A DNA stretch of 64,000 bases from Pyropia yezoensis (lineage: Eukaryota; Rhodophyta; Bangiophyceae; Bangiales; Bangiaceae), in assembly GCA_009829735.1 (NCBI GenBank), contig CM020619.1, positions 29,042,063-29,106,062 of the forward strand, read 5' to 3'. Under the pieces are notes generated by a model, which saw only the letters and a list, made by a program, of their open reading frames with translations, had not been told where the DNA came from and ran no database searches. The position numbers were made by a program, and so were the translations under genes. Shown one piece after another: positions 39,980 through 50,532 of this stretch. The stretch's first letter is position 1. Each line of letters begins with the position of its first letter.

Positions 39980-41611
39980 ATGGCGACCGGATGTGCCGCC
40001 GCCGCCGCCGGCGACGGGGATCCCACCCCCACCCCCGCCCCCACCTTCCCACTCCCTCGCTCCCCCCCCCCATCGCCGTCGTCACCGCCACTGACGACCG
40101 CGGCAGACGCGGACCTGGACCTCCTGTGGGCGCCCGCCCCGCCAGTGGACAACCCGGATGACCTGTGGGCGGCCTGGTACCTCGACACGCCGCCGGGAGA
40201 GAGTGATGAGGCGCTGAGTGACGGGCTGCCGCTGCGCACCGCCACCGCCGCGGCCGACGCGGCGGCCAACGCGGTGGCTGTGGCCGACGCGGCGGCGGCC
40301 GACGCGGCGTTGGCGGGTGCGGCGACGGCGGCGACGGCGGCGGCGGCGGCGGCGGCGACTGTGGCGGCGGCAGTGGCGGCGCCCGCTCTGGCCGCATCCC
40401 GGGCACCCACTCCAGTGGCGGTGCCGCCACCTCCGCCGCCCCCACCGCCGCCGTCGGAGGCAGCACCACAGCCGCCCCCGCCGCCGCCACCACCACAGAC
40501 TGCGGTTGTGGCAGTGGCGGCATCCCCGCGCCCCCGACCCCCGCACTCCCGGTGGCTCCTCTCCGCCGAGGTGCCCGCGGCAACAGTGGCACGCGCGGTG
40601 GCACGCGCCGCCGTCGCGGGCCTCCGCCTCCACGAGGCTGCTGCTGCCGCTGCCGCCGCCGCGTCGCCAGTGCCTGCGGCAGCGTCAGCAACGTCGGCGA
40701 CGTTGGCACCGGCGGCAGCGGCAGCGGTGGCGGCGGCGGCGTCGACGACGGAAGCAGCGGCAGCGACGCAGGTGGTGACCCCGCCGGCGGCGGCCGTGAC
40801 AGCGTCGGTGGCGGTGGCGCCGGCGGTGACGACGCCGGCAACGACGGTGGCGACCACCGGGCGTCCGCGGCCACCCTTGTCGGGAGGTCGTCCCGGCTTG
40901 CCCGTGGCCACCCCCCCGCGGTCGGTGCTCGGCGCGGCGGCATTACTGGCGGGGCGGCCGGCCGCACCGCCGAAGCTGGCCGCCTCCCCTGCATCGTCGT
41001 GCCTCGGCCAGCCGCCGTCGGCGGTTGCCCGGGCCGCAGTCGCCGCGGTGGTCCGTGCGTCGTTGTCAGGGGCGTCGTGGGTGACGGCGCCTCCCCCCCC
41101 CCTCTCCCTGGCATCGGCCACGTCTGCGCCCGCCATCCTCCCTTCCCTGACCACCCGTATCACTTCCTCCCCCACCACTGCCATCGCCTCACCCCTGCCC
41201 CTTCCCCTTCACCACTCCCACCACCATCACCATCTTCACCACCCGGCAGGCGGCCCGCAGAGTGGCTCCTTTCTGGCCAGCGACGCGTCATCGGCACCGT
41301 TGGCCGCCACCGCCCCGCTACTGGCCGCGGCGGCCCGGCCTGGCGGCGCTGGAGGCGCCGGCAACGCTGGCGAGTCGTCGGCGGCGCTCCACGGCGCGAT
41401 GCGGGCGGTGGCGCTGAGCCGTTTTCGCGCAAAAAAGGCGTCACGGCGGGTGCGTGAGTCGGCGGCGGCGGCGGGGGGCACCACCGCCGCCGGTGGCGGG
41501 GCGGGGGGCGGGCGCGCCGCCGACGCGGCTGCCGAGGCGTACGCCGTGCGGCGGGATATTGCCAAGGCGCGGCCGCGGCAGCACGGGCGGTTTGTCAAGC
41601 TGCCCGCCTGA
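39980..41611 (+). CDS. CCT-motif protein 2, tandem paralogue
   Basis: This is a 543-aa protein from the ATG at 39980. It has the same architecture as the protein at 37648: an N-terminal DNPDDLWAAWYLDTP patch, a very long Ala/Pro/Thr-rich middle with a His-rich run (about residue 410), and a C-terminal CCT-like motif. That motif reads AMRAVALSRFRAKKASRR, an insertion of about 30 residues, then VRRDIAKARPRQHGRFVK. The shared ends and tandem position point to local duplication. The middle is poorly conserved. The large open frame on the opposite strand (39220-41184) is a composition shadow. Transcription regulation is inferred only from the motif. Confidence 0.7.
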   Translation: MATGCAAAAAGDGDPTPTPAPTFPLPRSPPPSPSSPPLTTAADADLDLLWAPAPPVDNPDDLWAAWYLDTPPGESDEALSDGLPLRTATAAADAAANAVAVADAAAADAALAGAATAATAAAAAAATVAAAVAAPALAASRAPTPVAVPPPPPPPPPPSEAAPQPPPPPPPPQTAVVAVAASPRPRPPHSRWLLSAEVPAATVARAVARAAVAGLRLHEAAAAAAAAASPVPAAASATSATLAPAAAAAVAAAASTTEAAAATQVVTPPAAAVTASVAVAPAVTTPATTVATTGRPRPPLSGGRPGLPVATPPRSVLGAAALLAGRPAAPPKLAASPASSCLGQPPSAVARAAVAAVVRASLSGASWVTAPPPPLSLASATSAPAILPSLTTRITSSPTTAIASPLPLPLHHSHHHHHLHHPAGGPQSGSFLASDASSAPLAATAPLLAAAARPGGAGGAGNAGESSAALHGAMRAVALSRFRAKKASRRVRESAAAAGGTTAAGGGAGGGRAADAAAEAYAVRRDIAKARPRQHGRFVKLPA

Positions 41612-42444
41612 GCTGCAAGGAGAGCGCGAGGGGGGAGCAGGAGAGAGAATGGGGTGGGGGGGGGGGCGAGGGGAGGGTTCGAGGTCAACGCGCCCGCTTG
41701 TGTGCATGCATGGCGCACCTGTGTGTACCTGTGTGCATGTAGTCTGTCGCGATTGCTTTCCAGTGTCTCATCTATCCTGCGTCTCGGCTCTGTGCATTGG
41801 AACCCTGGTTGTTGGATTTGGACCTGGCACGCTCGCCGCTCGGCGACAGAGGCTCGCCCGTTGTGGGTGTACACGCCCGGGGCTGCAGCTCCAACGATGG
41901 CCAGTGGGGTTTGGAGGGCGCCTTGCCGCACGCCTTGTTTCCACGTTCGTACGGAGTGAATGTGAGCTCGCTTCTCTTGAGTCTTGACAACTGGTCATCT
42001 CGTCCGCGCGACCGATGATACACTTCGTACTCAGGCACTCGGCGCATCGTTCGATACTGACATGGCAAGGTCGTATGGCCCAGTCAGTGCCTGTCCAACG
42101 TCCGTCCCACTGACAGACGATGCTTGCCCATTCAGCAAGCACCCGCGGATACGACCGCTTCTGACAGGGTCCTCACCAGCGATGAGAGCAAGGACAGAGC
42201 GTATCGTATACATATTTATGTGGCAAAAAAAAGGGCGTGCAGAGGAGGACCACCGCGCAGCGTAAGGTCCATCACCTCCACGAGGATGTCGAAAAAAAAG
42301 AAGAACAAGCAAGGATGAGAGAGCAACGGGGCGGCCTGCGGCAGCCCACGCTCCTCCGCGCGGCGCGAGGTCGCCACGCGGGCAGTTAAAAATGTACATA
42401 CAGCACGACAGTGAGTGCGGTCACCTATTAATACCCCCCCCCCC
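41612..42444. other. Convergent 3' intergenic region
   Basis: This spacer lies between the CCT pair (plus) and a secreted-protein gene (minus). It holds no supported gene and has less GC than its neighbours. An A-rich run occurs at 42290-42310. Confidence 0.6.
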
Positions 42445-43575
42445 TTAGTCGGCCAGCGAGGTCGCCTCTGCCCAGGCCGCCCCCGGGCCGGCGCCGACGC
42501 CCAGCAGCTGCCTCCGAGACGCGGTCGACGACGTCCCCGTTTCGGTCATGGCAGATGCGGCGGCCGCCGTTGCCGCCGACGGCGCGTCGGCGTACCGGTC
42601 AAGCCCGGCGGGGGCGCCCGAAAAGAGTCCGCCCACCGCCCAGGCCTCGTCACCCTCGGGGCTCGCCGCCGCCGGTGCGGCGTCGGGGAGCACCCGCTCG
42701 ACGGTCCTGCCCAGCAGCCCCGACGGAGCCGACGGCACGCCCACCAGCCGAACGGCCAGCTCCAGCTGCCGGGGCGCCCACGGTGCCGTCACCGCCGCAA
42801 CCCGTACCTGGTACACGCCCCCGAGCGTGACGTACGCCACGTCCCCGCGCGGCCACCGGGCGGCGGTGACGACGGCGCCGCCGGGAAGCGTCACCGACCG
42901 CCCCGGCGTCAAAGAAAGCGGGGCCAGGCGCGGCGAAGGGACGACGGCAGCGTCCGCCCCAGCAACCTCTGTCGGCGTCACCGCCCCTGCCGACGCGCAC
43001 AGCCGACCGTGGCCGCACGCGTGGATGCGGAGGGCGTCAGTGGCACCCAGGAGGCCGACAGAGCGCATCAGCAGCGGATGGGAGGCGGGCCCCGCCGGGG
43101 CCACCGCTGCCGCCGATGCTGCCCGCCCGGCCACAAACAGCGCGTTAACGCGGACACCCGCGTCCGACAGCAGCGCGACATGTCCGCCCGCCGCCAGCGC
43201 GGGAACACCGCCGAGCGCCCGGAAGGGAGTGCCGTCAAACGCGGTGAACGCGGTGCCGTCGCCGTCGCCATCGTGGCGTCCCCGGAGTGCGCCAGCGGCG
43301 GTCGCGGCCGCCGCCTCCGATGCTGCCGCGCTGCTGCCGTCGGCAGCGGCGCAATGGCAACCACCCGCGGGGGCGCATCCACAGCCCGCCGCGCAGTAGT
43401 ACGTGCGCAGGCGGTGAGTGCACGCCGTCGAGCCGGGGTGGGGAAAGAGGAGCGCCGACGTTGAGTGCGCGTGGGGGGTGCCCATAGGGAGCGCGCCTAC
43501 CGCGAAGCGTGCCACGGCGAGGACGGTGACCGCCGCAACCGCCACAAAGACGGCTCGCCTACAGGCAGATGCCAT
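42445..43575 (-). CDS. Secreted protein with VWD/root-cap-like domain
   Basis: This protein has 376 aa from the ATG at 43575. An upstream-extended frame to 43713 exists, but the signal peptide starts here: ASACRRAVFVAVAAVTVLAV. It is therefore likely secreted or cell-wall associated. After a Cys-rich segment (YYCAAGCGCAPAGGCHC) comes a region with the pattern GTAFTAFDGTPFRALGG, then HVALLSDAGVRVNALFVAGR, and near the end PSGLLGRT. This order resembles von Willebrand type D domains and the plant root-cap/LEA-like family, where FDG and a GLLG turn are conserved. No transmembrane segment follows. The match is a pattern by eye and may be only structural similarity. Confidence 0.6.
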   Translation of the reverse strand: MASACRRAVFVAVAAVTVLAVARFAVGALPMGTPHAHSTSALLFPHPGSTACTHRLRTYYCAAGCGCAPAGGCHCAAADGSSAAASEAAAATAAGALRGRHDGDGDGTAFTAFDGTPFRALGGVPALAAGGHVALLSDAGVRVNALFVAGRAASAAAVAPAGPASHPLLMRSVGLLGATDALRIHACGHGRLCASAGAVTPTEVAGADAAVVPSPRLAPLSLTPGRSVTLPGGAVVTAARWPRGDVAYVTLGGVYQVRVAAVTAPWAPRQLELAVRLVGVPSAPSGLLGRTVERVLPDAAPAAASPEGDEAWAVGGLFSGAPAGLDRYADAPSAATAAAASAMTETGTSSTASRRQLLGVGAGPGAAWAEATSLAD

Positions 43576-45664
43576 GGCGGTGACTAAGGGGGACGAAGGG
43601 CGAATGGGTGGGGTAGGGAGAGGATCGGTGGGGAGGCGACCAGGAAGGGATGGGAAGGGATGGACTGCCCGTTCGAAGGAGCTTGCCGAGACCGTCCACG
43701 GCGAACAAGGCACATGAGGAGAACCTCATGTACTTGCCGGCGTGGCCCGGCGTCGCCGCTGCCGCCGTCGACACGGCTGCCGTCTGCGGCTCGAAACGTC
43801 CGTATCGCGCAGGTCGCACGCGAGCCGTGGCAAACACCGCCGTGCCTGGCCCCCCGTCACACTCACACTGCTGTTGTGGAGCGGACCGCCCTTCGTCCTC
43901 CGCCTTTCGACCCACCCCCCCTCCACCCCCCCGCGCACGCCGCCGCAGCGTCGCTTGATCCCCTGCCGACGTCTACGTACCCATCCGCCGCCAACGGGAC
44001 TGGGACATGCACCCAGCGCGGCAGGCGTAGCGGCGGAATGACACCCCGCGCGGGTCGACGGGGAATGTCGCGGGGGCCGGCGAGGGAAATAGTACAGGGA
44101 AAGGGACCACGCCCCCACAGTGACGAGCCTCGGCGGGGTCCGGGCGCCACCCAAGGGGTGAAAATGACACCCCGCCGGAAAGACCAGAGACCAGGATGGG
44201 GGGAGCGGGGGGGGGGAGGGGGCTGGTGACGTCGTCACGCAGAGGTGTCACCGGCTGCGGCGGCGGCGGCGGCGGCCTGTGGCGGTCATTTGCCCACCGG
44301 TGGCCAGGGTGAGAGGTGGGTCCCGCGGACCCCGCCCCTGGTGGGTGCCGAGGGCCCCGCCCCCGCGGCCGTCGGGGCGTCAAGCTCAGCGTACGTACTG
44401 TACCCAAGGGATCACGCGTAGACCGGCCGCGGAGGACCAGTCGTCCACTGGGCTGCACACACACAGAGAGGGCTGCGCGATCATTCCGTCGTGGTCAATG
44501 ACCACGGTGTGTCAACCTCCATGCGTGCGCGGCAAGCCACAGGAGGCCGCGGCCACAGACAGACCACCCTCAAATGCGCCTGTCTCGGCCCGAGGAGCAC
44601 GAAAATAGGCTGTGGCCGTGCCACGGAGTGGCCGTCCATGGTCTCCACCTAGACGCGGGGCGCGGACACGGATCCATCGTGCCAGCCACACTTGTGAGCC
44701 GGTGCATACGTTGGGGCGCGGAGGGGTCGCGGTGGTGGCGGGTCGAGCCCGGCGGACGAATCCAGCGAACACCTTCTCCGCCACGGGCACGTGAGGGCAT
44801 TTCCGCTGTCAGCCGGGAATGAGGTGGTGGCAACGCCTCCAGCACGTCAAGCGTCCACTGAAAAGTGTACTGTGAAGTACTGTACCCCCTCTTGGTCCCG
44901 CTCCGTATGAACGTGGCGCCACGCCCGCAGACAGCAGAATTTGGGAATTGGGGAGGTGGTGTGAGCACCGCCGCAGTGTACGTTGCTTGCTTGTGGGACG
45001 AAGAGCCGGCGGTGCCACCTGCTTGATCAGGCCCCCACGCTGCCCGTCACTGCAGCTGCTTGACAGCGGCTCGTTGCGATGGGATGCCCCGGACGGTTTC
45101 GATTAGAAGAAATCGCGACATAAATCTGAGTCCCCTTTGGAATGACGCCTTCTAGTCTGTTGTCAGAACTCGTACTTGCTCACCACATTGGCGGTCACAG
45201 TACAACCGCATTGAAAATACAGAAGCTCAGGCGCTTCTTGTATAATTGATGGGCCGATGACGTAGCTTGGTCAGCCAAGGTTGCAGATCCCTATCATTTG
45301 AGAAAAAGCTCCAACGTCTTCGGATCTTGTGTCCGCATCGGTCCAATCAGGCAGCGCAGATTGTTCAACCTTGACATCAAAAGGTCAACTTTAAAGCCTA
45401 AAGTGGGATCAACCAGGAGATCGCTTCATACGGTCGCGGTCAGACTGTGAGATTGCTTGGAAAAAACTCTGCGCGGCACCATTGCCCAGGCCTGGTGTGG
45501 ACCACACCTGGCGAACAGGCCGCGATACCATCGCGCCCTCGTCATCCTCTGCCCCGACCTCCATCGTGAAGCCCTACCCCCGCCTGTCTTCATTCTGTCC
45601 TTTTGCTGTCCCGCCCGTCTCCCCCTCCTTGCTTTGTCCCTGTAACGCCTCCCCCCTCTTCAGC
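43576..45664. other. Two-kilobase region without supported genes
   Basis: The left part is GC-rich with frames open on both strands and no domain signatures. The right part (about 45060-45470) has ordinary composition and is closed in all frames I read. It probably includes the promoters of the flanking genes, which point away from each other. Confidence 0.55.
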
Positions 45665-46487
45665 ATGGCCTTCGTTGCAGGTGCGGCGTTGCCGATGACC
45701 CGCCAGCGCCCTGCACGGGCAACCTGCACCATGTCGGCTGGTGGGGGCGAGAAGAAGTCGCTCGGGCAGTGGGTGCGTTGCCCCTGCTTAGAGGCTTTTT
45801 TTCTTTTCTTGCTGTCGATGCGGTTAAGCGCCGCGGATTTGTTGCTCCTGACTGCGGCCTGCGTGTTGTTCCTGCTGGGATGCCCGTTACATTTTTCTCG
45901 ACGTGGTTTTTGGTCTGGTTGGCTGAAGCCTGCTTCACCTTGCTGACTGATGCCCCCTTCGCGTGTTTTGTCCATGGATGGTGGTGTGGCTTGCGGGCGT
46001 TTCTTTTTGCCATTTTCCCTTCTATCCTGTCATCTCGTGCGCTCGGGTGGATTTGTGCTCGCCGCAGCTGCTGGAGAAGATCAACCACAACGTACGTGCA
46101 CCTCTCTTTTGTGATTCCCATTGTCGGTTGCTGATGGGTAGTCTGATGGGCGGTCGCTGTGGTTGCGCTTTGTGCCAATGTCCACTGCGTGTTGCTAACG
46201 GCTTGACGATCCCACTTTTTTTCTGTTAATGTGGCGGAACTCTCGCTCTTGCTTTTTTTTCCCCCGCTGGCTGGTATCCCGGTGGCCTGGTGTTGATGGG
46301 CTTGAACGCTCCACGTTTTTCTACATGCCGCACGTTTATACTACACACCGGGCTGCGCTCTTGCCGTCTATGGGCGACGCAGTTCGATGAAGACTTCGGT
46401 TATGAGGTTTTCCTGAAGAAGGCGATGACCGCGAAGGACGTTGAGGAGCGGAAGCGCAACGAGGAGGAGAAGAAGGCCAAGAAGTAA
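45665..46487 (+). CDS. Small conserved-looking protein, possibly organelle-targeted (3 exons, 24-nt middle exon)
   Basis: Exons are 45665-45772, 46068-46091 and 46383-46487. All introns are phase 0 and GT-AG (donors GTGCGT and GTACGT; acceptors CCGCAG and ACGCAG). The joined product has 78 aa. Residues 1-22 are basic and Ala/Thr-rich without acidic residues, like a short transit peptide. The mature part begins SAGGGEKKSLGQW, continues through LLEKINHN (the micro-exon) and FDEDFGYEVFLKKAM, and ends in a charged Glu/Lys helix. I do not recognise the family. The intron positions were chosen by splice signals and frame, and a further tiny exon could be missed. Confidence 0.6.
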
Positions 46488-46852
46488 GCAGCCGTCTGTG
46501 GTGTGTGGGTGGCATCTTGCGGGTCGGGAGGTCGCGGGGCGACCCGCACACGGGCTCGCAGCGTGGCGGGGGGGTCAGCAGGTCTCGTGCTGGCAGAGCC
46601 GAGCAGCGACCCGCGACCTGTCTGGGTCCCTGTTCTCTGGCCCATCTTTCTATTTTTTTTTCCTTCTTCGTCATGGCTTGCTGGTGCACTTCCTCTGTGT
46701 GGCGCACAACCGTTTCTGCTTCAGTACCAACCTGTCCACTTGGGCTGAGGAGAAAGCAGCGACTTGGCAGCAGAGGCAGCCAAGTGAGTAGGGTGCGCAA
46801 TCCCCCCCCCTCACTCACATTTCCCGTGCTCCCTCAGTGTGATCCTCCGGCC

Positions 46853-49800
46853 TCACTGGCGCCGCGACAAGAGGCTGAAGACCACCCGGTCTGCCCGGTC
46901 CGCCACCTCCTTGACCACCACGCTGACGCGCACTGTATCCAGGACCCGCAGGGACCGCCCGCTGTTGAGCGTGAGAACGTCGCGCACCTCGTCGTAGGAG
47001 TCAACCCACTCGATCGGCGCCGGTCCCGCGTCGCCAGCCTCTCGCTCTACGTCCTCCCGACCAAGGTAGCACACCCCTTCAATGCCATAGCGCGGCACCA
47101 ACACCGCCACCCCGTTCTCCATCACCCGCAGCACACGGCCGGCCTCATCGGCCACCGCCTTACGCTTGATAAGGAGCTTGGTGTGGAGTGCACCCGACGC
47201 CCGGCCCGCAAATTGCGCCGCCCGGTGGCGGTCGTTGATTGCCTCGGCCGCCCGCTGCATGCGGGCCGACGAGGCGAGCGCATCGGGAAGAGGAGCCAGC
47301 CCAATACACGCCGCAAGGAGGCGGTGCACAATGACGTCGGCGTAACGGCGGATTGGGGAGGTGAAGTGGGTGTACACGGGAGAGGCGAGGCCATAGTGCA
47401 GGTACTCGGCAGAGTCAACTGACCCGGCCGAAAAGTAGACAGCCTGCGACATGCAGCGGGTGGCCACGATGCGGAGCAGGGTGCTGAGGTACGGGTCCGA
47501 CTCGGCCGACGCGGCAGCCACCGCGTCGAGCGAGTCTGACAACTTCTTCGACGACGACACGTCCAAGCTGTGGCCCGCCGCAGCGGCCGCACGGAGAAGC
47601 GGTGCGAACATCTCGCCTGCAGGTCGCGGGTGCCGCCGCAGCAGCGCTACATGCGGAAAAGTGGCGTGGATGCGCGCCGCGACGGCCACGTTGGCGGCGA
47701 GCATGAACTCCTCCACCATCGCGTTGGTCTCCCGGTGCTCGGCGGTCGTCACGTCCGTCACCTCGTTGGTCTCCCGCTCGAGCCGGAAGCGCATCTCGGG
47801 GCTGGCAAGCGTGAGCGCGCCCGCGGCAATGCGGGCGGCACGGAGCTTGGCCGCCATGGCCGCCAGGCCCAGAAGGCTCCCGTCGACCGCGTCGGCCGGA
47901 GCGCCACGCGCGCGTGCCGCATCGATGCGGTTTTGAGCAGCCTCATACGTAAGCGACGCCTTGGAGTGGATGACGGAGCGACCAAAGACCGCGTCGATGA
48001 CACGCCCCGTTGCTGCGTCGAGCGTAAGGAGTGCCGAAAACGCCAGCCGGTCCACGTTGCCCATCAGGGAACACAGCTTCCCGGATAGGACTCCTGGGAG
48101 CATCTCTATCCGGCGGTCCACCAGGTAGACCGTGGTGCCACGCACGCCTGCCTCCACGTCCAGCGCGCAACCAGGGGAAATAAAGGCCGTCACGTCGGCA
48201 ATGTGAACGCCTACTTCCACCTTGCCACCGCCAATCTCCCTGTAGTGAAGAGCATCGTCAATGTCGGTACACCCTGGCGGGTCCACTGACGCGATGGCCA
48301 CATCACGCAGGTCCCACCGCCCACGCAAGTGGTCGGGGGTCACCACCCAGTCGGCAGGCGGGAGCGTGGCCAAGGCGGAAGACGAAAACGGCGCCGTGTT
48401 GATCTCTTGCTCGAGGAGGATGGTGGCGGTCTCGGCTTCCAAGCCGCCGGCCGTGCCCAGCTCCCGCACAACGTGGCCCGACGGGAGGGACGCCGTCCGC
48501 GGCCAGGCGTCCATAATCAGCAGCAGTCGCTGGCCGGCAAGCTCCATCAGCCGCCGCGACCGGATGCGAACACGGGGGAGCTTGCGGTTGACGGGGATAA
48601 AAAGGCCACGGTCGCCGTCGGCGGCGGATGTCGTCGACGCCAGAGAGCCACAGTACGGCCGCCAGTTTCGCCGCGCAATGGCCACAACCTTGGCACAGGG
48701 CATCACAGTAGCCGCCTCCGCCTTGGGCACAGCCGGTGGGCCCATGGTGGCGGTCGCCGCCGCCGCTGAGGGAGTGGAAGCGGCTGTTGCCAAGGGAACC
48801 GTCGCTGCGGACGCCGCGGCACCAGGAGCGGCCTTGCGCTTGGCTGCCCGCCCACTGCCTGTCGGCGACGCTGCCACCGCCGACGCCGCTGCGCCAGAGT
48901 CTGCGCCCCCCTCCCCCTTCCGCCCAACACCATCGTCGAGGGTATCCACCTCCCCCTCTGCCCCCACCCCCGTGCCTGCCCCGACATCCTCCACCGCCCG
49001 AGAAGAGCGCCCCCCCCACTCAGAACGGGGAAGCAGCTCCACCACCACGCTATCCCCGTCCACCGCCCGGTTGCCAGCCGCTCGCCCGCGGATGAGCACC
49101 TCGGTGCGGTCGCCCTTGCCGCGGGAGCCCAGGCCCGACAGGTCCACCGCAACAGTCCCTTCGCGGACGTCGTACTCAGAGACACGGTAGGTGCCCACGT
49201 GCAGGCGACCGGCGCGCACGCCCGCACGGACCGCCTTCTCCGACAGGTGGTCCGCAAACAGTTGGGGGGGGCGGCGGCCAGAGGTGACGGGGCCGCCACC
49301 CCCGCCCCCATCGCCGCCGTCGGCCTCTTCGTCCGCGGCGAGTAGCTCAGTGAGGTGTGGGTGGGCGCCTGACCAGCGACGCACCAGCGCAGCGATAGAG
49401 CCGTCCCCCCCCGCCCCCGCTTCGCTCCCCTCAACGAGGAGCAGGGGCTCGACGTGCAACGGCTTCCAGTGGGTCGCCAAATATTCGATCGCCGCGTTCA
49501 CTAGCCGCCCATCGTGGGCGTCGTCGGCCTCCCCCATCTCCCGCTCCACATACGCGCCGGCTACGTGCTCATTGGAGAAGAGCGCATATGCAGCTGGCGG
49601 CGCGCCGTTGTCATCGACATCGCTGGCTGCCCCAAGAGGAGTGCCCGCCGCTTCTGTCAGCAGCGTCGTCACCCGGGCGTAGACGGCCGCCGAGGAAGCG
49701 CGGACGGCCTTGAGGACCGTCTGCAGAAAGAGCACCGAAGAGAGTGGCGGGAGGCCACACTCGAGAAGGTCAATCTGGCGTAATACCACCGCTGCCGATG

Positions 49801-50110
49801 GCACGTACACAACGGTGCGGGGTTTGGCGGCCCGCCGGCAGCCGCCGCCGCCGCCGTCTCCGCTAGCACTGCCAATGCCGCCCTCCGGGCCTGGCCCCCA
49901 GGGAGTGCCCCGCACGCGACCGCGGGCAACCCCAGGCGAAGCATCGGGCAAAGAGCACACTTTGCAGGCAGCAGCACCGCACGGTAGGTCCGTCCGTAAG
50001 TAGTGCTCCGTGGCCACCCGCCGCACGCCACCGGCGCGGGTGCGGCGGAGGCGGGTGGGGGGGCGGGCCAGCGGGGCGCTGGGTAGCATCGTGTCCATAG
50101 CTGTATCCAT
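46853..50110 (-). CDS. DIS3: Exosome exoribonuclease DIS3/RRP44 with degenerate PIN domain
   Basis: This 1085-aa protein is the 3'-5' exonuclease subunit of the RNA exosome. Domain order is CR3 motif, PIN, cold-shock domains, RNB and S1. The N-terminus has EHYLRTDLPCG with cysteines at 44, 49 and 52 in the CX4CX2C spacing of the exosome-binding CR3 motif. The PIN domain follows (about 98-230). It has SAA (105-107) where DTN is expected and KAV (134-136) where the second catalytic Glu sits. The RNB site is intact: DPPGCTDIDDAL at about 610, and HFTSPIRRYADVIVHRLL later. The S1 domain (VLVPRYGIEGVCYLGRE) ends the protein. Exonuclease activity is expected and endonuclease activity is not. DIS3L is an alternative name. 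There is no intron. Confidence 0.93.
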   Translation of the reverse strand: MDTAMDTMLPSAPLARPPTRLRRTRAGGVRRVATEHYLRTDLPCGAAACKVCSLPDASPGVARGRVRGTPWGPGPEGGIGSASGDGGGGGCRRAAKPRTVVYVPSAAVVLRQIDLLECGLPPLSSVLFLQTVLKAVRASSAAVYARVTTLLTEAAGTPLGAASDVDDNGAPPAAYALFSNEHVAGAYVEREMGEADDAHDGRLVNAAIEYLATHWKPLHVEPLLLVEGSEAGAGGDGSIAALVRRWSGAHPHLTELLAADEEADGGDGGGGGGPVTSGRRPPQLFADHLSEKAVRAGVRAGRLHVGTYRVSEYDVREGTVAVDLSGLGSRGKGDRTEVLIRGRAAGNRAVDGDSVVVELLPRSEWGGRSSRAVEDVGAGTGVGAEGEVDTLDDGVGRKGEGGADSGAAASAVAASPTGSGRAAKRKAAPGAAASAATVPLATAASTPSAAAATATMGPPAVPKAEAATVMPCAKVVAIARRNWRPYCGSLASTTSAADGDRGLFIPVNRKLPRVRIRSRRLMELAGQRLLLIMDAWPRTASLPSGHVVRELGTAGGLEAETATILLEQEINTAPFSSSALATLPPADWVVTPDHLRGRWDLRDVAIASVDPPGCTDIDDALHYREIGGGKVEVGVHIADVTAFISPGCALDVEAGVRGTTVYLVDRRIEMLPGVLSGKLCSLMGNVDRLAFSALLTLDAATGRVIDAVFGRSVIHSKASLTYEAAQNRIDAARARGAPADAVDGSLLGLAAMAAKLRAARIAAGALTLASPEMRFRLERETNEVTDVTTAEHRETNAMVEEFMLAANVAVAARIHATFPHVALLRRHPRPAGEMFAPLLRAAAAAGHSLDVSSSKKLSDSLDAVAAASAESDPYLSTLLRIVATRCMSQAVYFSAGSVDSAEYLHYGLASPVYTHFTSPIRRYADVIVHRLLAACIGLAPLPDALASSARMQRAAEAINDRHRAAQFAGRASGALHTKLLIKRKAVADEAGRVLRVMENGVAVLVPRYGIEGVCYLGREDVEREAGDAGPAPIEWVDSYDEVRDVLTLNSGRSLRVLDTVRVSVVVKEVADRADRVVFSLLSRRQ

Positions 50111-50532
50111 AGTGAAGCCAGAGAGAAATGAAGGAGGACCAAGCGAGAGAGCCGAGGACGGATGCGGTGGGTAAGGGATGGGGGCGAGGTCAAGGGGGGT
50201 TGGGGGGCACGTTCCTAGAAGACTGCACGTTGGGTGGGACGCTAACCCCCGCCGTCGACCTTCGCTGGCGGCTAAGTCACCGTTGATCCCTCGTTACTTC
50301 TTGACGCGGAGTGCTAATTAAATGAGTATTTAACAATTAACACTTAACAGGATAGAGAGAACACAACCAGGAATTCGCCATCATCGACGGTCAGTGCTTT
50401 CTGCTCCGCGCCCGCTGACACGCGGGCAGTTTGCGTTCCGAAGACGGTGGGGAGGGCGCGGCGCCATCCTCTCAAGTGTTGGCAGCAACAACGGCCGGCG
50501 CTCTCCTCTCTGGACTTGGGCGCTTCGCTATC
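50111..50532. promoter_or_regulatory. Divergent promoter region between DIS3 and PMT
   Basis: The two genes point away from each other across 422 bases. The centre (50310-50350) is AT-rich, with TTAATTAA-like and TTAACAATTAACACTTAACA motifs, in contrast to GC-rich flanks. This is the likely location of both promoters; no TATA box was assigned. Confidence 0.5.

Noticed and set aside
39220..41184. 654-aa open frame on the minus strand, Ala/Gly/Arg-rich
   Set aside because: It lies opposite the second CCT gene, whose C-terminal motif and paralogy are convincing. The minus frame has no domain and mirrors GC-rich codons.
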